Shown: positions 49,701-62,156, counted from the stretch's first letter. The stretch is 64,000 nucleotides of DNA from Liquidambar formosana (GCA_039720395.1 CM077833.1:15189133-15253132), one strand, 5' to 3'. A program made the numbers and translations. The notes: generated by a model not told the origin, from the letters alone.

Positions 49701-52700
49701 TGATGTACAGAATTGAGAGCTTTCAAGCAACAAGAAGTAAACTTAAAATTTTAGGGAAAAAATGATATCTAGACTAGAATTAAGAGAAGGGATGATGCAG
49801 CTGGTGACATAAATGCATTGTTTTCTAACAAACCTCATAATCTCTGAAGAAACTCTCACCACACTGGTTAAAGATCTGAGCCACAGAAGTTCCACCCACA
49901 GCCTGCTCCACAAAAGAATCACTAGAACACCCACAAACACAATTAATCATCAGTAAACTCATTGCAATACTGACCTATATTGGATGGACACAATTAATTA
50001 TGCTCTACCACATTATTTAAATATACTGCAATTACCCAGAGATCTTAGTATTTGAATTTGCTGTATTCAAACCCCGTACTAGTGTCGTATGAAGCACGGA
50101 TACTTCAAAACCCACAACGAATCCGTATTGGATACTGATATGCCTAAGATACTCCCCGATACGTATCCGATATGCAACGGATACGTTTAGGATTCGTTTA
50201 GGGTTAGTTTGCAATTATTTTTTAAAGAAAAGATTAAATGTATATTGTAAAAAAACACAATGTCCATACTTCTATTGAAACAATAAACCCATTTTTGTTC
50301 TCTTCCCACTTTATTTCTCTCTTAAGGCAACCATTGTAGAGTAATAGAGCTAAATTGTTATTTTGTAATGTTAATGTCATTGTGGTTTTTCTTATTTATT
50401 TATATGAATGATGGACATGGTTAATGTTTATGGACGTGTTCTTTGAACATTTCTTTTTGCATATTAATTGATTTTGTAGATGTTTTGAACTTTTTTTTTA
50501 TGTTTATTATTGATATTTTAGACCAAATATTAATATTAATATATTTATTTATTATTGTATAAATAACGTATCCCCACTGTATCGTATCTTACATTTCTTT
50601 AGAATTACCGAATCAATGTATCTGTATCATATCGTATCTATATCCTTATATCTGTAGTCGTGCTTCACTACTTCATAGCTAGTGTCAAATACGGACAATC
50701 ATACCCCACCAATTTAATATAATTACCAACAGACACAGAATAAGAACCAAATTAGAAGGTCCATACTATATCTACTCAAAGGAAAAGCTAAATCTGATGC
50801 CATAAACTGGTGGATCCTATCTATCAACACAAACTGCTATGGCTTTCCTAAGCTGTTTTACAGTCGACCAGATGGCTTGAGAAGCATATACCTAGCCATT
50901 TTTCTTAAAAGTTCTCCACAAAACCAAACAGAATACAGTCAAGGCACAAACCTGTCAACAAAAGCATAATCTAGTGCTTCTGACAAAACCTTTCCCACTG
51001 TTGTTTTTCCAGAGCCCATCATTCCTGAATTTCACACTCCATAGAGTTTAATCACAAGAATAACTAATATGGTTATTTCAGAAGAAAGGTTTCAGAAAGG
51101 GAACTGACCAACAAGAAAAATACAGCGTCCATCCAAGCATGAGGCAACCTCCTCTGCTTTCTTCTGTTAGTATAACAACACCCGATTAAATGGATGCACA
51201 AAGTTGCATTATATCAACCAAAAACTAAGCTCAAACTTCAGTTTCAGATACCATATACCAGCTATACAACACCATAGCCACCATAAATAATAATAATAAT
51301 AACTTCACATTGTGTCAAGCTCTAAGGGCTCCAATAATTTGTTGAACAGAATTACAAACCTTTAAGAACCATCTTCCATCAAAAGAAGTGCAACAATTTC
51401 CTGATTCCAGTGTAGGAGCTACAAGAAAATTATGATTAAAATAAAAGTCAATGACAAGGAGAAGGAAATACATGCAAGGTTCCAATAAAATTGATGTAGA
51501 AAAGTAGAAAAATGACATTTGATTGTGTATGACATACAGTTTAATCCTGCATAGATGGTAAACCATGAACACAAATAAAATTAAAACTTGTCAGTCCTGT
51601 AATCTCTTTCACATGATACATGTCCTCTCTCTCAAAATTTTGCACAGCACATACAACGAAATCTCTCATAAAAGTCACTAGAGACTTGTGGCACGCAACT
51701 TAAATGAAACTCAAGACAAGGTGGAACTGTAACCCACCTTCAAGGCCATGAAACTGCTATTAATTTGAAGCTTATAAAGAGATTGTAGGTGGTTTCAGTA
51801 AGTCATAGGTCGAGCTTCTGGTGAAAAAAAATGCTGCCAGTGCTTATCCCATATAATGAAGCTTGTTTAGCAGTTCCTTTGAAGATGAATGAGCCTGTCC
51901 TCACACACTAGGAACAGATATTACAAGGACTCTCTCCTAGTAGAGTTGTGTATGCAATGTCATGGAGATGCCTTCGCAACTCCTCTTGTTAAATTTATCT
52001 TCAGTCACTTACATATTCAGAAATTCTCTTCCCTCCTAAAAGATTCATCCTTTTGATAAGCAAAAAAAAGTCACTCATTGATTTGCTATTAAAGCAAGAG
52101 CATGTTTGGCACTTTCCTCTTCCTTTTCTCTTACATTTTTTCCCCCTTTGATGAAGTAATATTTGTATCATAAATAAAAGGGCTTAGCCCGAGTGGATAA
52201 GACATATACAAGCACTCACCACAAAAAAGAGGCACCTCTAATCTTATCAGAAAAAAACAGAGAGCCCCCCCAAAAATTTTTTCAGAGAATCTACAAAGGA
52301 TACAAAAGAGGGGTTTCGATCGCAAGTATGACTACAAAACCACCAAAAAAGGGTCTTCACAAAATTAAGCTTCAGATCTATAATAGAAGCTTCCTTTTCG
52401 ATACTTTCCAAATTTTAGCTTCTGCTTTTCAATTCGAAGTCTTTTCAATCGTCTCAAACAAACTAGCAAAAGAAATGATGATTGAATTTTCCAAAGTTCT
52501 TTGGAGATTTTCCAAAATCATTTTAATTCAAAAAATCCCATATCTTAAAATCCCAAAACATAAAAATCAAACCAATTTATGGATTCAAAGCAACAACTAT
52601 ATCAGAGACGGAAGTAAATCATAGAAAATTGCATAATCAAAGGTGCATAGATGTTGTCAAAGAGCCAACAAATGGCGCTGGAAACTCTCTTCCAAATGAT

Positions 52701-53357
52701 TGTTGCCGGAGAGGCAAGGAAAAGTGTACCACAGCCCCTCTTGAGAGAACAAATAAAAGCTCAAGCTTTCTATATTGAGGCTCCAAGACAATCAGAGAAT
52801 TCGTTTTCAATCTTTTGTTTCCGCTTCTGGACTTTTCAAAAATTACCTTTCAAATGCCTAACCAAACAAGAATTTTTTTACCATTTCACCTACTCCTTTT
52901 TTTTTTTCTTTTTTTTTGACTTCCAAAACTAAACTAAGTGCTTTTACAGAGCTAACCAAAAGGTGCAATAGTTTGTCGGCAACATTTTTCTCTCATTCTT
53001 AAGCCCAAAAATTGAGCATTCGATGCCACAAAGCACAAATTTGAAGCTTACATCGTGTAAGAAAAAATTGAACATAAATATATATAAGCAATAAGCAAGT
53101 AACAAATAAATATAGCACCAATGCTTTTTTGACCCACCTTTTGAGCCCTTACAAGAGTGTGGAATTCCCATATGAATCCGCCTCCGCCCATTCGAAACGC
53201 TTTTCAATTGCAATTCATCTAAATTAATCACCTCAAAGCTATACTCTTTCCTACATCTATGGTTAAATCCCACAAAACTGTTCCGTCTCCTTCCTTTCTT
53301 TTCTGAACCAATCCAGGTCGAGAATTGCAACGCCGAACCACACGCAGCCGCCTCCAT
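46772..53357 (-). CDS. SK: Shikimate kinase, chloroplastic (10 exons); frame broken in exon 7
   Basis: Phosphorylates shikimate at O3 with ATP in the plastid, on the way to chorismate and aromatic amino acids (family knowledge). Minus-strand exons: 53357-53138, 51418-51360, 51163-51109, 51024-50952, 49921-49834, 48349-48267, 48151-48021, 47872-47794, 47159-47095, 46837-46772. All introns are GT-AG. Landmarks: basic transit-type N-terminus, Walker A GMMGSGKT at 112-119, the DSD shikimate Asp at 137, FFRD with Arg162, and GGGAVVR from 183. The lid phrase GTDSRPLL and the C-terminal helices are readable downstream. The coding sum is 919 nt, one more than a multiple of three; without the surplus base the product would be 305 residues, the normal plant size. 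As written, the frame stops after about 220 residues, before the lid. Assembly error, null allele or pseudogene are all possible. Confidence 0.9.
48021..48151 (-). CDS. SK: Shikimate kinase exon 7 with a +1 frameshift
   Basis: It enters in phase 2 and completes Trp193, then reads [11 protein letters not shown] as expected. At 48119-48111 (minus strand ATAGAATGT) one base too many is present. After it, the expected [18 protein letters not shown] continues in the next frame to the donor AAAG|GTAACT, and exon 8 fits that second frame. Read straight through, the protein ends at a TGA after about 27 further residues. The alternative acceptor TTTATAG|AAT would join exon 6 in a phase that creates an immediate TGA, so simple exon skipping does not rescue the frame. 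Confidence 0.85.
48796..49040. mobile_element. Possible MULE end fragment
   Basis: The phrase GAAATTACACTGACCTCTCC resembles the inner terminal repeat of the MULE at 41925-43728. The TTAGGATCC-type continuation is absent and no second end was found, so this is a weak call. It lies between exons 5 and 6 of the shikimate kinase gene. Confidence 0.3.
50087..50678. mobile_element. hAT-like MITE (592 bp)
   Basis: Perfect 8-bp duplication CTAGTGTC at 50079-50086 and 50679-50686. Imperfect terminal inverted repeats: left GTATGAAGCACGGATAC, right inverted CTATGAAGTAGTGAAGCACG. Inside, GATACGTATCC-type palindromic phrases occur on both sides. The 8-bp duplication is the hAT signature. It lies in the intron between exons 4 and 5 of the shikimate kinase gene. 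Confidence 0.8.
51419..53137 (-). other. Intron 1 of the shikimate kinase gene
   Basis: 1719 bases between exons 1 and 2 on the minus strand. A 143-codon plus-strand frame (52193-52624) lies here. It is rich in Lys, Ile and Phe, shows no recognised domain, and looks like AT-rich noise or old retroelement DNA. Confidence 0.7.
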
Positions 53358-54150
53358 GCTTCTTCTTTATCAAACAACGCCTCAAATGTATAAAACTTAC
53401 TCCAGAAAATTTTTTTTTTTTTTTGTTTTTTTTAAATCCCAACGATTCTCAGAGAAATCTCGACCGTCTAAGGAGAAGAAAAAGATTTGAACTGCTCATA
53501 CCAAGGCTGCAACATAAACAACATTTCGCCATTAATTCAATCAAGACGAACCATAAAATCAAAGTATTAAACCCTAGGGAAAAAAAAAAAAAAAAACCTG
53601 GAAATTTCAGCTTTTTACGAACACTGAGCTTACAAATCGAAAACCATTGTTTCGCCGGAAAACATTTTCACCGAAACAGAAAACAAGTACACCTCGAGAC
53701 GTATTGGACAAAATGGAGCCTTTATGTGGTCCGTTTGGTTGGTCAGAAAATGAAGGAAAAGAAAAATGAAATTTGAATTTCAAACCTCAGGAAATTTCAT
53801 TAAAAACCTCTCGACTCAGCTGAGTCCAACACATTGACTTACGCTCTATTGTGTTTACTCGTAAGATCCAAAATTTTTCATTTTCCTTAGTTTTCCGCCA
53901 ATTTCTCAGAGAAAATGCTTTCTCGTCGGAAAATGTATCCGGGGAACTATTTTCCGGGGAAACAAACGGAGAATCTGGAGCTAAGCGATCCTATTAAAGA
54001 GATGTGAGGGAAAGAAGTAGAGCAATAGCTTCACCGGAAACCGGGAGGAGAAGGTGATGCGGCGCAGGGTACGGAGGAGGAGGCGGAGGAGGAGGAGTAG
54101 GTGCGCATGATACCAGGGGGAGACAGGTGGAGAGAGTGGCGGAAGACGAA
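53358..54150 (-). promoter_or_regulatory. Probable 5' leader of the shikimate kinase gene, with an intron
   Basis: From the TATA box, transcription should start near 54150, giving about 790 bases before the ATG at 53357. A good acceptor, GTTTATGTTGCAG|CCTTGG on the minus strand (exon resumes at 53506), suggests a leader intron of some 500 bases. Its donor is not certain; a GTGAAG near 54034 is one option. The short frame at 54031-54213 would be in the leader and promoter and is probably not a protein. Confidence 0.5.
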
Positions 54151-54176
54151 GAAGGCGATGAACGGTTTTTTCGGCT

Positions 54177-54184
54177 TATTTATA
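54177..54184 (-). promoter_or_regulatory. TATA box of the shikimate kinase gene
   Basis: TATAAATA on the minus strand (forward TATTTATA), a near-consensus plant TATA box in a locally GC-richer segment. It lies 820 bases before the start codon, compatible with a leader containing an intron. Confidence 0.6.
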
Positions 54185-54213
54185 ATCGCCCGTCCTGCTG
54201 ATGTCGAACCCAC

Positions 54214-55263
54214 TTTTAAAAAAATGGGTTTTTTATTTAATTGAATTTTTAAAATCTCAATTTCTCGGGAGATGTTTTGAGTTTTAATAGTACTATATAG
54301 GACCGATGGAGTCGACCGACATTGTTAGACCAATGAGACGGTGACTTCTAATTGGGTAACATTATAGTTCACCGTCGAGTGCTAATGTTATCCCACTTAA
54401 TTATATTTATCAAAATACCCTTATCTCAAAACTGTCTCAAATTCTTTGGTTAGTAATGATTTTTAACGTAAATAAGTGTGAAATATTTTCAAGTTATATT
54501 AAACTTAATTTGATTTCTAAATTAATTTCAAATTTTAACTTATAAAATTTCATAGTCAACATAGGTTTTGTTTTGAAAATCTTGATGAGTACGATCCAAA
54601 AATATGATTTTTATTGAAATCAAACTCTTCAAAAAAAGTTATTGCATTTTTAAGGAAAATGTTAGTATCCCATGAGAATAGGAAACTATTATATATTAAT
54701 TGTTATATTTACAAAAATACCTTGGTCTTACTTATTGGGCTACAACAGTGGTCTTAAGAATCATTTTCCTTTAAGTTCCAATTTATTTATTTAATGTTAT
54801 TAATTAATATTCGGCAGGGCTGTAGGGGTTTACTATTTGGGCCTCTATTGGCACCCCTAAGATTTGTTTTTCATCTCCCACTTATTTTACACTTTAAAGT
54901 TTTATAAAAAATATATAAGGTTTTTCATAAAAACTGATTATGTATTTTATTATAAGACATCATTTTGAACAATTTTTTAGAATAAAGTTTTTTTGAAATC
55001 TATCAGTTAAGTAGAATTTTTTGTCATTTATAATCTTCGTTTCATAAATAACCAAAAAGTTTACTTAAACGAGAGATTTTGAAAAAAATTTCTTCCAAAA
55101 AGTTGTTCAAAAAAATGTTTTCTAATAGACAACACAATAAGTTTTTATAAATACTTTATATATTTTTCATAAAATCTTAAAATATAAAATAAATGGGGAA
55201 GAAAAGCAAAGTCATTGGATACTAATAGAAGTCTCCTTCCAATTTTTGTTGTTTTTTATTTTA
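54214..55263. other. Intergenic, upstream of the shikimate kinase gene
   Basis: AT-rich, with no gene, no clear repeat ends and no long open frame. It would carry the distal promoter. Confidence 0.6.
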
Positions 55264-56792
55264 GGGCAAACTAGATATTAGTGTCATTAATTTTACCTCA
55301 AATTTCAATGTAGTGTACAAACTTATAATTTGCACAATTTAGTGCACTAACTATACATTTGTGTTTCAATGTGGGAAAACACTAGACGGACATTCGGTTT
55401 CTAACGGAGAAGTTCACGTGCGCTCACGTGGTGGCCAGCTGGCGCTGACGTGGTGTCCCTTGTGGCCATTTGACCCATTATTTTTTCCGACGAAACTTAC
55501 TGGCCACCTTTTATCTTCTTTACAGTAATGTAAAAGTTATAAAAACCTCTAAAAAAAAGCTTGCTGGCCATTTTTTCCAATGAGCTTTGTGTTTACTGAG
55601 CTTCTTGGTGGTGAGAGAAGGAGGGGTGATGAGCTTCGAGTAGTAATGGCGGTGAACAAGGTCCAGCGTCGCGTTGAGGTCATGGGATTTCAGATCTGAC
55701 AAGAATGCGCTACGATGTGTTTTCAGATCTGGTGAGCTACTAATGAAAGGAAGAAGGGCGATGAGCGGGGCTGGTGAGCTTTATGAGAAGATGAGGGTTT
55801 TGAGGATGAGGAAGCCAAATCTAGGTGTTTGGATTGAGAATGAGAATGAGATGAGAGAAGGAAAAAGCATAATGGATTGTAGGTCAAAATTGGGGCAAGT
55901 TCATATGTTTTCTCAGATCTCCATCTGATCTTTTCTCCCAATAAGTCAGATCTGGTTCAGATTTAAGGAGAATTTACTTTTTCTAATCTACATCTCTCCA
56001 TCTACTCCCACACAGATCTAAACCAGATTTTCTCTATATTAAAAAATAAAAATAAAATAAAAAGAAGAAGAAGAAGAAGAAGAAGGCGTTGAGAGCCATG
56101 GTTGCCATTGCCGGACCATCTCAAGTGGAGGAAAATATACCAAAAATCCGGTGAACGCCCAACAACCCATCAATTTTAGATCGTCCCTCCAAGATTTCAC
56201 AGATCTGTTTTTCTTCTCCCCTTTTTTATTCCCCATTTGGTTGGATCGATTTCGACAAGAGCAACCAATCCTTCATTTTTTCTGGTAAACTAACATTGAA
56301 GAACCTCTCGCCGGATAAGAAAGAGGGAAGGCGAACCAGAAAAACAGATCTTTATACGACAGGAGAATGCCGTCCATCTCCTGTCACCGATCACTTAAAA
56401 CTCCATTTTTTCCATCAATCACTCATGGTACTTTTTATTCGCCGAGCAAAACCCATAGACCAACAAACTAATGCAAATCCTACAAACCCACAATCCTCGC
56501 CGTCAAGTTCTAGATTAGAAAATGTAGATTTCCTTCCAAATAACCCTAGACCCGCGCATGAGAGAATGAGGAAAATAGGTCAAATGGCCACGAGGGGACG
56601 CCACGTCAGCGCCAACTGGCCACCACGTGAGCGCATGTGAGCTTCTCCGTTAGAGACCAAATGTCCGTTCAGTGTTTTCCCACATTGAAACACAAATACA
56701 TAATTAGTAGTACTAAATTGTGTAAATTATAAGTTTGTACATCACATTAAAATTTGGGGATAAAGTTAATGACACTAATTTGTAGTTTGCCC
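55264..56792. mobile_element. Mutator-like element with long terminal inverted repeats (1.53 kb)
   Basis: The terminal inverted repeats are 55264-55476 and 56577-56792, about 215 bp each and roughly 85-90 percent alike by eye. Ends are GGGCAAACTA and TAGTTTGCCC. Flanks TTTTATTTTA (55254-55263) and TTTTATCTTA (56793-56802) form a 10-bp duplication with one mismatch, within the MULE range. There is no transposase; the 1.1 kb interior has short frames on both strands and a (GAA)n run near 56065. Both terminal repeats carry CACGTG or ACGTGG-type cores. Confidence 0.85.
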
Positions 56793-57573
56793 TTTTATCT
56801 TATTTTATCCTTTTTGGGGTTGCTGGTGGTATTAGTTGTGGCATAGATGCCACGTTGCAATGTGGGCCCGTACGCATTTTTCGGAATTTTCTCGTATCCT
56901 CGAGTTTTTAAGCATTTTGCCTTCGTTACCATTCGAAGGGGACAGAGTGGAGCCCATTGAAATTACGAAATTACCAAACTACCCTTCCTCTTCCAGCCCT
57001 TTTGTTTTTGTTTTTGTTTTTTTGTTTTTTTTTTTTGTTTTTTTGGTCTCTTGCAAAGTTTATGGGAGTATCTTGCTGGCATTATCCAAAGATTTTTAGT
57101 ACCCAAAAAGACATCCATTTCGAAGCATTTTTTTTTTTCTTTTATTTCTTTTTTTTTTCGCTTAATGGTACATTCACAGTAGAGTAAAATTATTTACTGA
57201 TGAGCCATTAGACACAACAACTTGAGGTCTTCTGCTGCTGGCTGCTGCCAAGCCAATTATTACAAAACTGGTTTGCTGTCATGCTGTGAGCTTGAACTTG
57301 TCTATTTATCTATAATATTTTAATTATCTCTACGTACTTTGGATTGAACTCATTAATCTCATCAAGAATGAATTACTCCGTATCTATCTTTTCTAATATG
57401 TGTGTGGATGTACACATGTGAGAAGAGAACTAGAAGCACAACCATGACTCAACTCCTCCATAAATAATATCCTCCCAAACAAATTTTTCAAAATTATATG
57501 AACATTTTTCTTTCCAAACTTTTAATTAATCTTTAACCACATGACTTAAATTATATATATAAATATAAACAGT

Positions 57574-57634
57574 TCTTTGAGGATGTGCTGATATAAATTA
57601 TATCAGTTATATTAGTACATCCTCAAATGACTGG
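57574..57634. repeat. Small palindrome
   Basis: TTTGAGGATGTGCTGATATAA and its diverged inverse TTATATTAGTACATCCTCAAA, about 25-base arms around a short (TATA) centre. Probably a very short MITE. Confidence 0.6.
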
Positions 57635-57668
57635 TTTTGTATATATATATATATATATATATATAGAA

Positions 57669-58057
57669 GAGTCCATTTCTTATAAGGTTAACCTAACTTA
57701 ATTTTGCGTTAGGTCATCCTTCAAAACTAAACATTTGATTCATATTTTATGAAACTAATCATTGGATTAGATAACCTTATCACCTAAGTGATGCATACCA
57801 AAAATCAAATTCATCTGAGACTGATTGCTATTCGATCCAAAAATTACATTTTTTAATTAATGATAATCACTCATTTTGGATATTCATGAATGAAATAGTT
57901 CTTAATCTCAGATGAACTTGATTTTTGGTATGCATGATCTTCACATAAAGTAGCTCTAATCTAACGGTTGGTTTTGAAAAATAAAAATCAAAAATAAAGT
58001 TTTAGAAGGTGATCTAACCTAAAGTTAGATTAGGTTAACCTTATAAGAAGGGGACTC
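57669..58057. mobile_element. Palindromic (fold-back) MITE, about 389 bp
   Basis: Left GAGTCCATTTCTTATAAGG and right inverted CCTTATAAGAAGGGGACTC. The two halves are reverse complements almost to the centre near 57860. The inner portion (TTGGATTAGATA, CAAAAATCAA, ATCTGAGACT, ATCCAAAAA) matches the MITE in kinase intron 18, so the two belong to one family. Confidence 0.8.
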
Positions 58058-58675
58058 ATGGATATACATATACATATATAGTTGGTCATCACTTTATTAT
58101 TCTCTAAAGGTAGGATTAATATTTGTAATCCTCAAAGTATTAATTGTCTCTTATTATCTTAATACAAATACTAATATATGATATACTCTAAGGAGAGAGC
58201 AAATCTTCTTTGTCTTAACATGCATTGCTTTCCTCTTCCTCAAATTCATTGGTAGATTTTTTGCTACATTTTTCTCCAAACTTCCCTCATCGGGTGAGGC
58301 CTTCACCTTGCATGTCACTATATTTTCAACCCCAAAATAGCTAATACTCATCCGCAAAGTTGTAGACTTGTAAGTAGATGACGAATGGATGGCTTATCAA
58401 AAAAAAGTAGATGACGAATGGATGGATATTTAATTAAAATACACTTCACTCTTTATCAATACATATAGGAGGGGCATAGAAAATTTCTATATCCGTTTTG
58501 CTAAATCCACACTCCAGAAGGTTTATTTTCTCATCATTTTTCGTACTTTTGCTCATGGAAGAAAATGAATCTATAAAATAAAAAATAAAAAAATAAAAAG
58601 TGTAAAAACCCTAGATATAATCACTTCATTCATTTTGGGGTAGGTTTTGGGATTCTTTACAATCAGTCTGACTAG

Positions 58676-58850
58676 GAGAAGAACTTCTATGAGACCGCTG
58701 CATAGTACACGTGGTAAGATTAGCCAATAAAAAGGGGAGAAAATGCCTTTGTGGGGCCAAAAAGTACACTGAGAAAGACACTTATCTCACTTCCTATTGA
58801 CTGATATCACCACGTGTACTATGCAACGGTCTCATAGAAGTTTTCTCTGC
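58676..58850. mobile_element. hAT-like MITE (175 bp)
   Basis: Terminal inverted repeats of about 45 bases around ACTTCTATGAGACCG(C/T)TGC and ATAGTACACGTGGT. Flanks CTGACTAG (58668-58675) and CAGACTAG (58851-58858) match at 7 of 8 bases. Each repeat carries one ACACGTGG motif. Confidence 0.75.
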
Positions 58851-59540
58851 CAGACTAGATGGATAGGTGGTACTACATCATCACCAAAGTGGATAAGGGT
58901 TATCCAGTGGTTGATGATGTAGGAATGAGAGAGACTGAGATCAGTTGGGGATGGAAATGGAATAAAAGAGAGGAGGATTCTTTGCCTCTGACCATGCTAT
59001 TTCATATATGTATATATATATATATACCCAGAGGCAGAGGTTGATAGGGCAGATTGGAAAATCCCTACACGATGCCCTCTGCAGCAAGGACAAGGACTCG
59101 AAAATTTAAATGGTGCCTACCCCAGAATTTCTTATATTGGGAGGTCCCTTTCTTTCTTTTTCTTTCTTTCTTTTTCTTTTTTTATTCTGATATTTGGAGG
59201 TCACAAAGGCTACATATAGTTGGGTAAATCTTAGTGACCTGTTTGTAGCCAAAAAAAATTTGTGGAAGTCAATCACTCTTTTTGTACTATTGTAGTTATT
59301 TTGTTTTATTCACCAGTCTTATATATATGCGTGCCAACAGCCATGAATATTTATAGAGATATTTACTAATAAATTTTGGGCCAAAACTTCTTTTAAGTTG
59401 AAATTTACCCCTATTGGAATTAATTCTCACTTCTATCCTTCCTTTTTTCCTTTTTCCTTTTATTAACCAAAAGATAGAAAAACTTCATTAAAAATAAAAA
59501 ACAAGAACGATTACATGTTCAAAGACAAGTCCTCCTCAAG

Positions 59541-60018
59541 AAGAGGGGAAAGCCGACAAGGGTAATATTCTAACCAAACATCAAAATCATTTACCCTAAG
59601 CGCAAATTTTGCTATTGCGTCTGCTACTCTAACTGTATTCAATCACTTGGGCTGTTTGGCCTAAAAGCCAAATATCATTACATAAGATCACAATTTTTTC
59701 AATCATATTCCTTCTCCTATTTAGGCAATCAATGATACCCTTTGTGTCACTCTCCACAATTAATCCCCTAATTCTCATATCAATCGCAAATTGGACGCCT
59801 TCCCTTAATGCTGTCGCTTCTACCATTTGAGCACTACTCATAAACGAAATCTTTTTTGCCATTCCTGCAATAAACATCCCTTTTGCGTCTCTAATCACTA
59901 TACCCATTCCTCTTATGCCATTAGCTTTAGTCCATGCACCATCTATATTGAGTTTATACAGCAAGTCAGGTGGGTTTCCATCTTTGCAAAACACGCACTT
60001 CCCGATTGACCATCTCAC
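59541..60018 (-). mobile_element. L1-type element fragment: RNase H domain
   Basis: The minus-strand frame 60018-59629 reads KLNIDGAWTKANGIRGMGIV, then a retained Glu in MVEATALREGV and an Asp in IVESDTKGIIDCL. This is the plant RNase H pattern with D, E, D in order. After a one-base shift the next frame continues NTVRVADAIAKFALRVNDF, the normal C-terminal end. Upstream reverse transcriptase is missing. It is an inactive fragment. Confidence 0.8.
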
Positions 60019-62156
60019 TTTCCTCTATAATTGATTCTGTTTGATTCCAAACCTAGGAAAATTCCCTTTCATCATTGGCAGCTTTCAAAAAACCTTCTAT
60101 CCTTATTTGACAATCTTGAACATGAGTTTCCATTGGAAGAAGTCACTTGGAAGACAATCCTTGCTTTCATACTTACGTGGATGAGTTACTCTTATTTCTG
60201 TTCATTTTTGTTACGTGTTAGTAAATAATATTATATATGTATATGTATGTGTAAATTTAAGGACACAAACAAGCGGATGTGTTGGATGCATCTATATTCA
60301 CATGGAGATATGGACACATGGATATTGACATATAAAAACACGATCATAACTATGTAAACATGATAATACACAACCAATTTTCTTTAATTATTTAGATAGG
60401 TGATGTAATATCAATGGGGTAAGAATGTTTTGCTTTTTTGAAAAAAAAAATTATCAGTAGAGTAAGAATATATGTATATGGTTCCTCTACGTCAATATGG
60501 AAACAAGTATTTTCCATTAGCTTGGAGTTTAAATTGGAAAGAATCATTTTTTTTTTCTTTTGTGAATCTATTTCTTTTTGCAATTTGAACTCTAATTCTA
60601 AACCTTACATTCAGTCAATGACCTTAATGAGCTCACAGAGAAGTGAAAAAATAAATAAATAAAAATCCTAAACTAAACTAAACTTCAGTGAGGGTATATT
60701 TGGAAGTTGATATAATGATCCACCAACCAATCCAAAGAAACAGGCAAACCATAATAATAATGACCATTAATATGTATGAAGTAAATCTATCTACTGCTCA
60801 CCAAATAATAATTAAAAAATAAAAATGTACTTGGAATAATATTAATTAAGATGATCGAGTTAGGGGCCGGGGTGTTTGGTGAGACTGACTCACAGGACCA
60901 AGTCACGCCTCTTTACCTAGAAAGTTGAAGGAAAACGAAGATGGGCACACGCCAACCTCATTACCAACCACCACCTCCACGTCACCTACACACAAGGGGG
61001 TTGGTGGGCAAAACGAGGGTATGCACCAGCCACCTTGGGTTTGGTTTGCTGCATGGGGCTTTCCTACATTGTATCCTATGCATGACAGAGAGATTTGTGT
61101 TGCATTCAATCCTGCCTCCAAGATTGTGACATGCGGGACCCATGATGCTAACATCCAATCACTGCCCTCTGATAGTGACCACAGGGGGCATCTTATTTGC
61201 TCATCAGGCACACCATTCTTTTTCTCTTTCTCTCAAGGTGATGCATATGATGATGTTAGCTAGGCTCATCTCGGGTTGCTGAATCTGTCAAAGTTGCTTG
61301 ACCTAGAAATCTTGAAAGCCTCTGGTGGGTGTATTACCCAAATTTTCACCTTATTTTATGGGATTGGTGTAAGAATTTTTCAAGTCACGTGTTTTACCGT
61401 TAAACTGATGAATTCTTAAGGTTTTGTTTGAATCTTAGAAAGTGAGAAGAAAATGAAAAGAGAATATTATTTAAAATTGCTTAAAAATGAAATCCTCCCT
61501 CCCACGTTTTAATAGATTATTTTTCTTATATTTTTCAAGATCCAGACAGAATCTAAAAGTTTGACATTCAAAATTTCATTACAAAGTATTACGTAGTTTT
61601 AATACACACGCCAATCGCAATTTGATGTTCTATGTTATCTAATAATTGATGGTTGATTAGAATCCTTCCTCAACACTTATGAAGTACATCAAATGTGATA
61701 AATATGATAATGTAACATGTATTTAAAACATATGTTATAAGAAAGTTACTATGGTCACGCCTGAGTAAAATTGCTATGACTAATTGTCTCCTTTCCATCC
61801 TTTTTTTAATATAAAAAATAAAAGAAAATAAAAAATGAGGACACCCTCCTTGACCCACCATGCGGAGCGAGTCTTCCACGTAAATCTAACTATAAGACGG
61901 TCACGTTGTGTCATAGATCAATAAGAGTTAGGTAAAATAGGATTGTGAGATCAAAAAGTATTATAACAATTCCATTTTATTTTCCTCTCATTGACTTTAT
62001 GATACCATTGTTATTTATATATATATGCTGAATATTCATACATAAAAGCAAATTTATTCTAAAACTTGTATCCAGACCTATGGCATGGCGGAGAAAAACT
62101 TAGATATATATATATATATATATATGGTTATGTTCCCATCAACACGTGTTAATAAA
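60019..62156. other. Intergenic, no supported gene
   Basis: The stretch is mostly AT-rich. The segment 60860-61290 is GC-richer and has overlapping open frames on both strands (112, 102 and 62 codons), none with a recognised domain or codon pattern favouring one strand. It could be a promoter-proximal segment of a gene outside the window. Confidence 0.5.

Noticed and set aside
52178..52202. tRNA-like phrase GGGCTTAGCCCGAGTGGATAAG
   Set aside because: No acceptor-stem partner or T-loop follows at the right distance.
52193..52624. 143-codon plus-strand frame
   Set aside because: Inside shikimate kinase intron 1, Lys/Ile/Phe-rich, with no recognised family.
54031..54213. Minus-strand 60-codon frame with Ser/Pro-rich sequence
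   Set aside because: It spans the TATA box and probable 5' leader of the shikimate kinase gene; the Ser run comes from GGA repeats.
60903..61263. Overlapping 102- and 112-codon frames on opposite strands
   Set aside because: No domain, no splice context and no strand preference; GC-richer DNA makes long frames more likely by chance.
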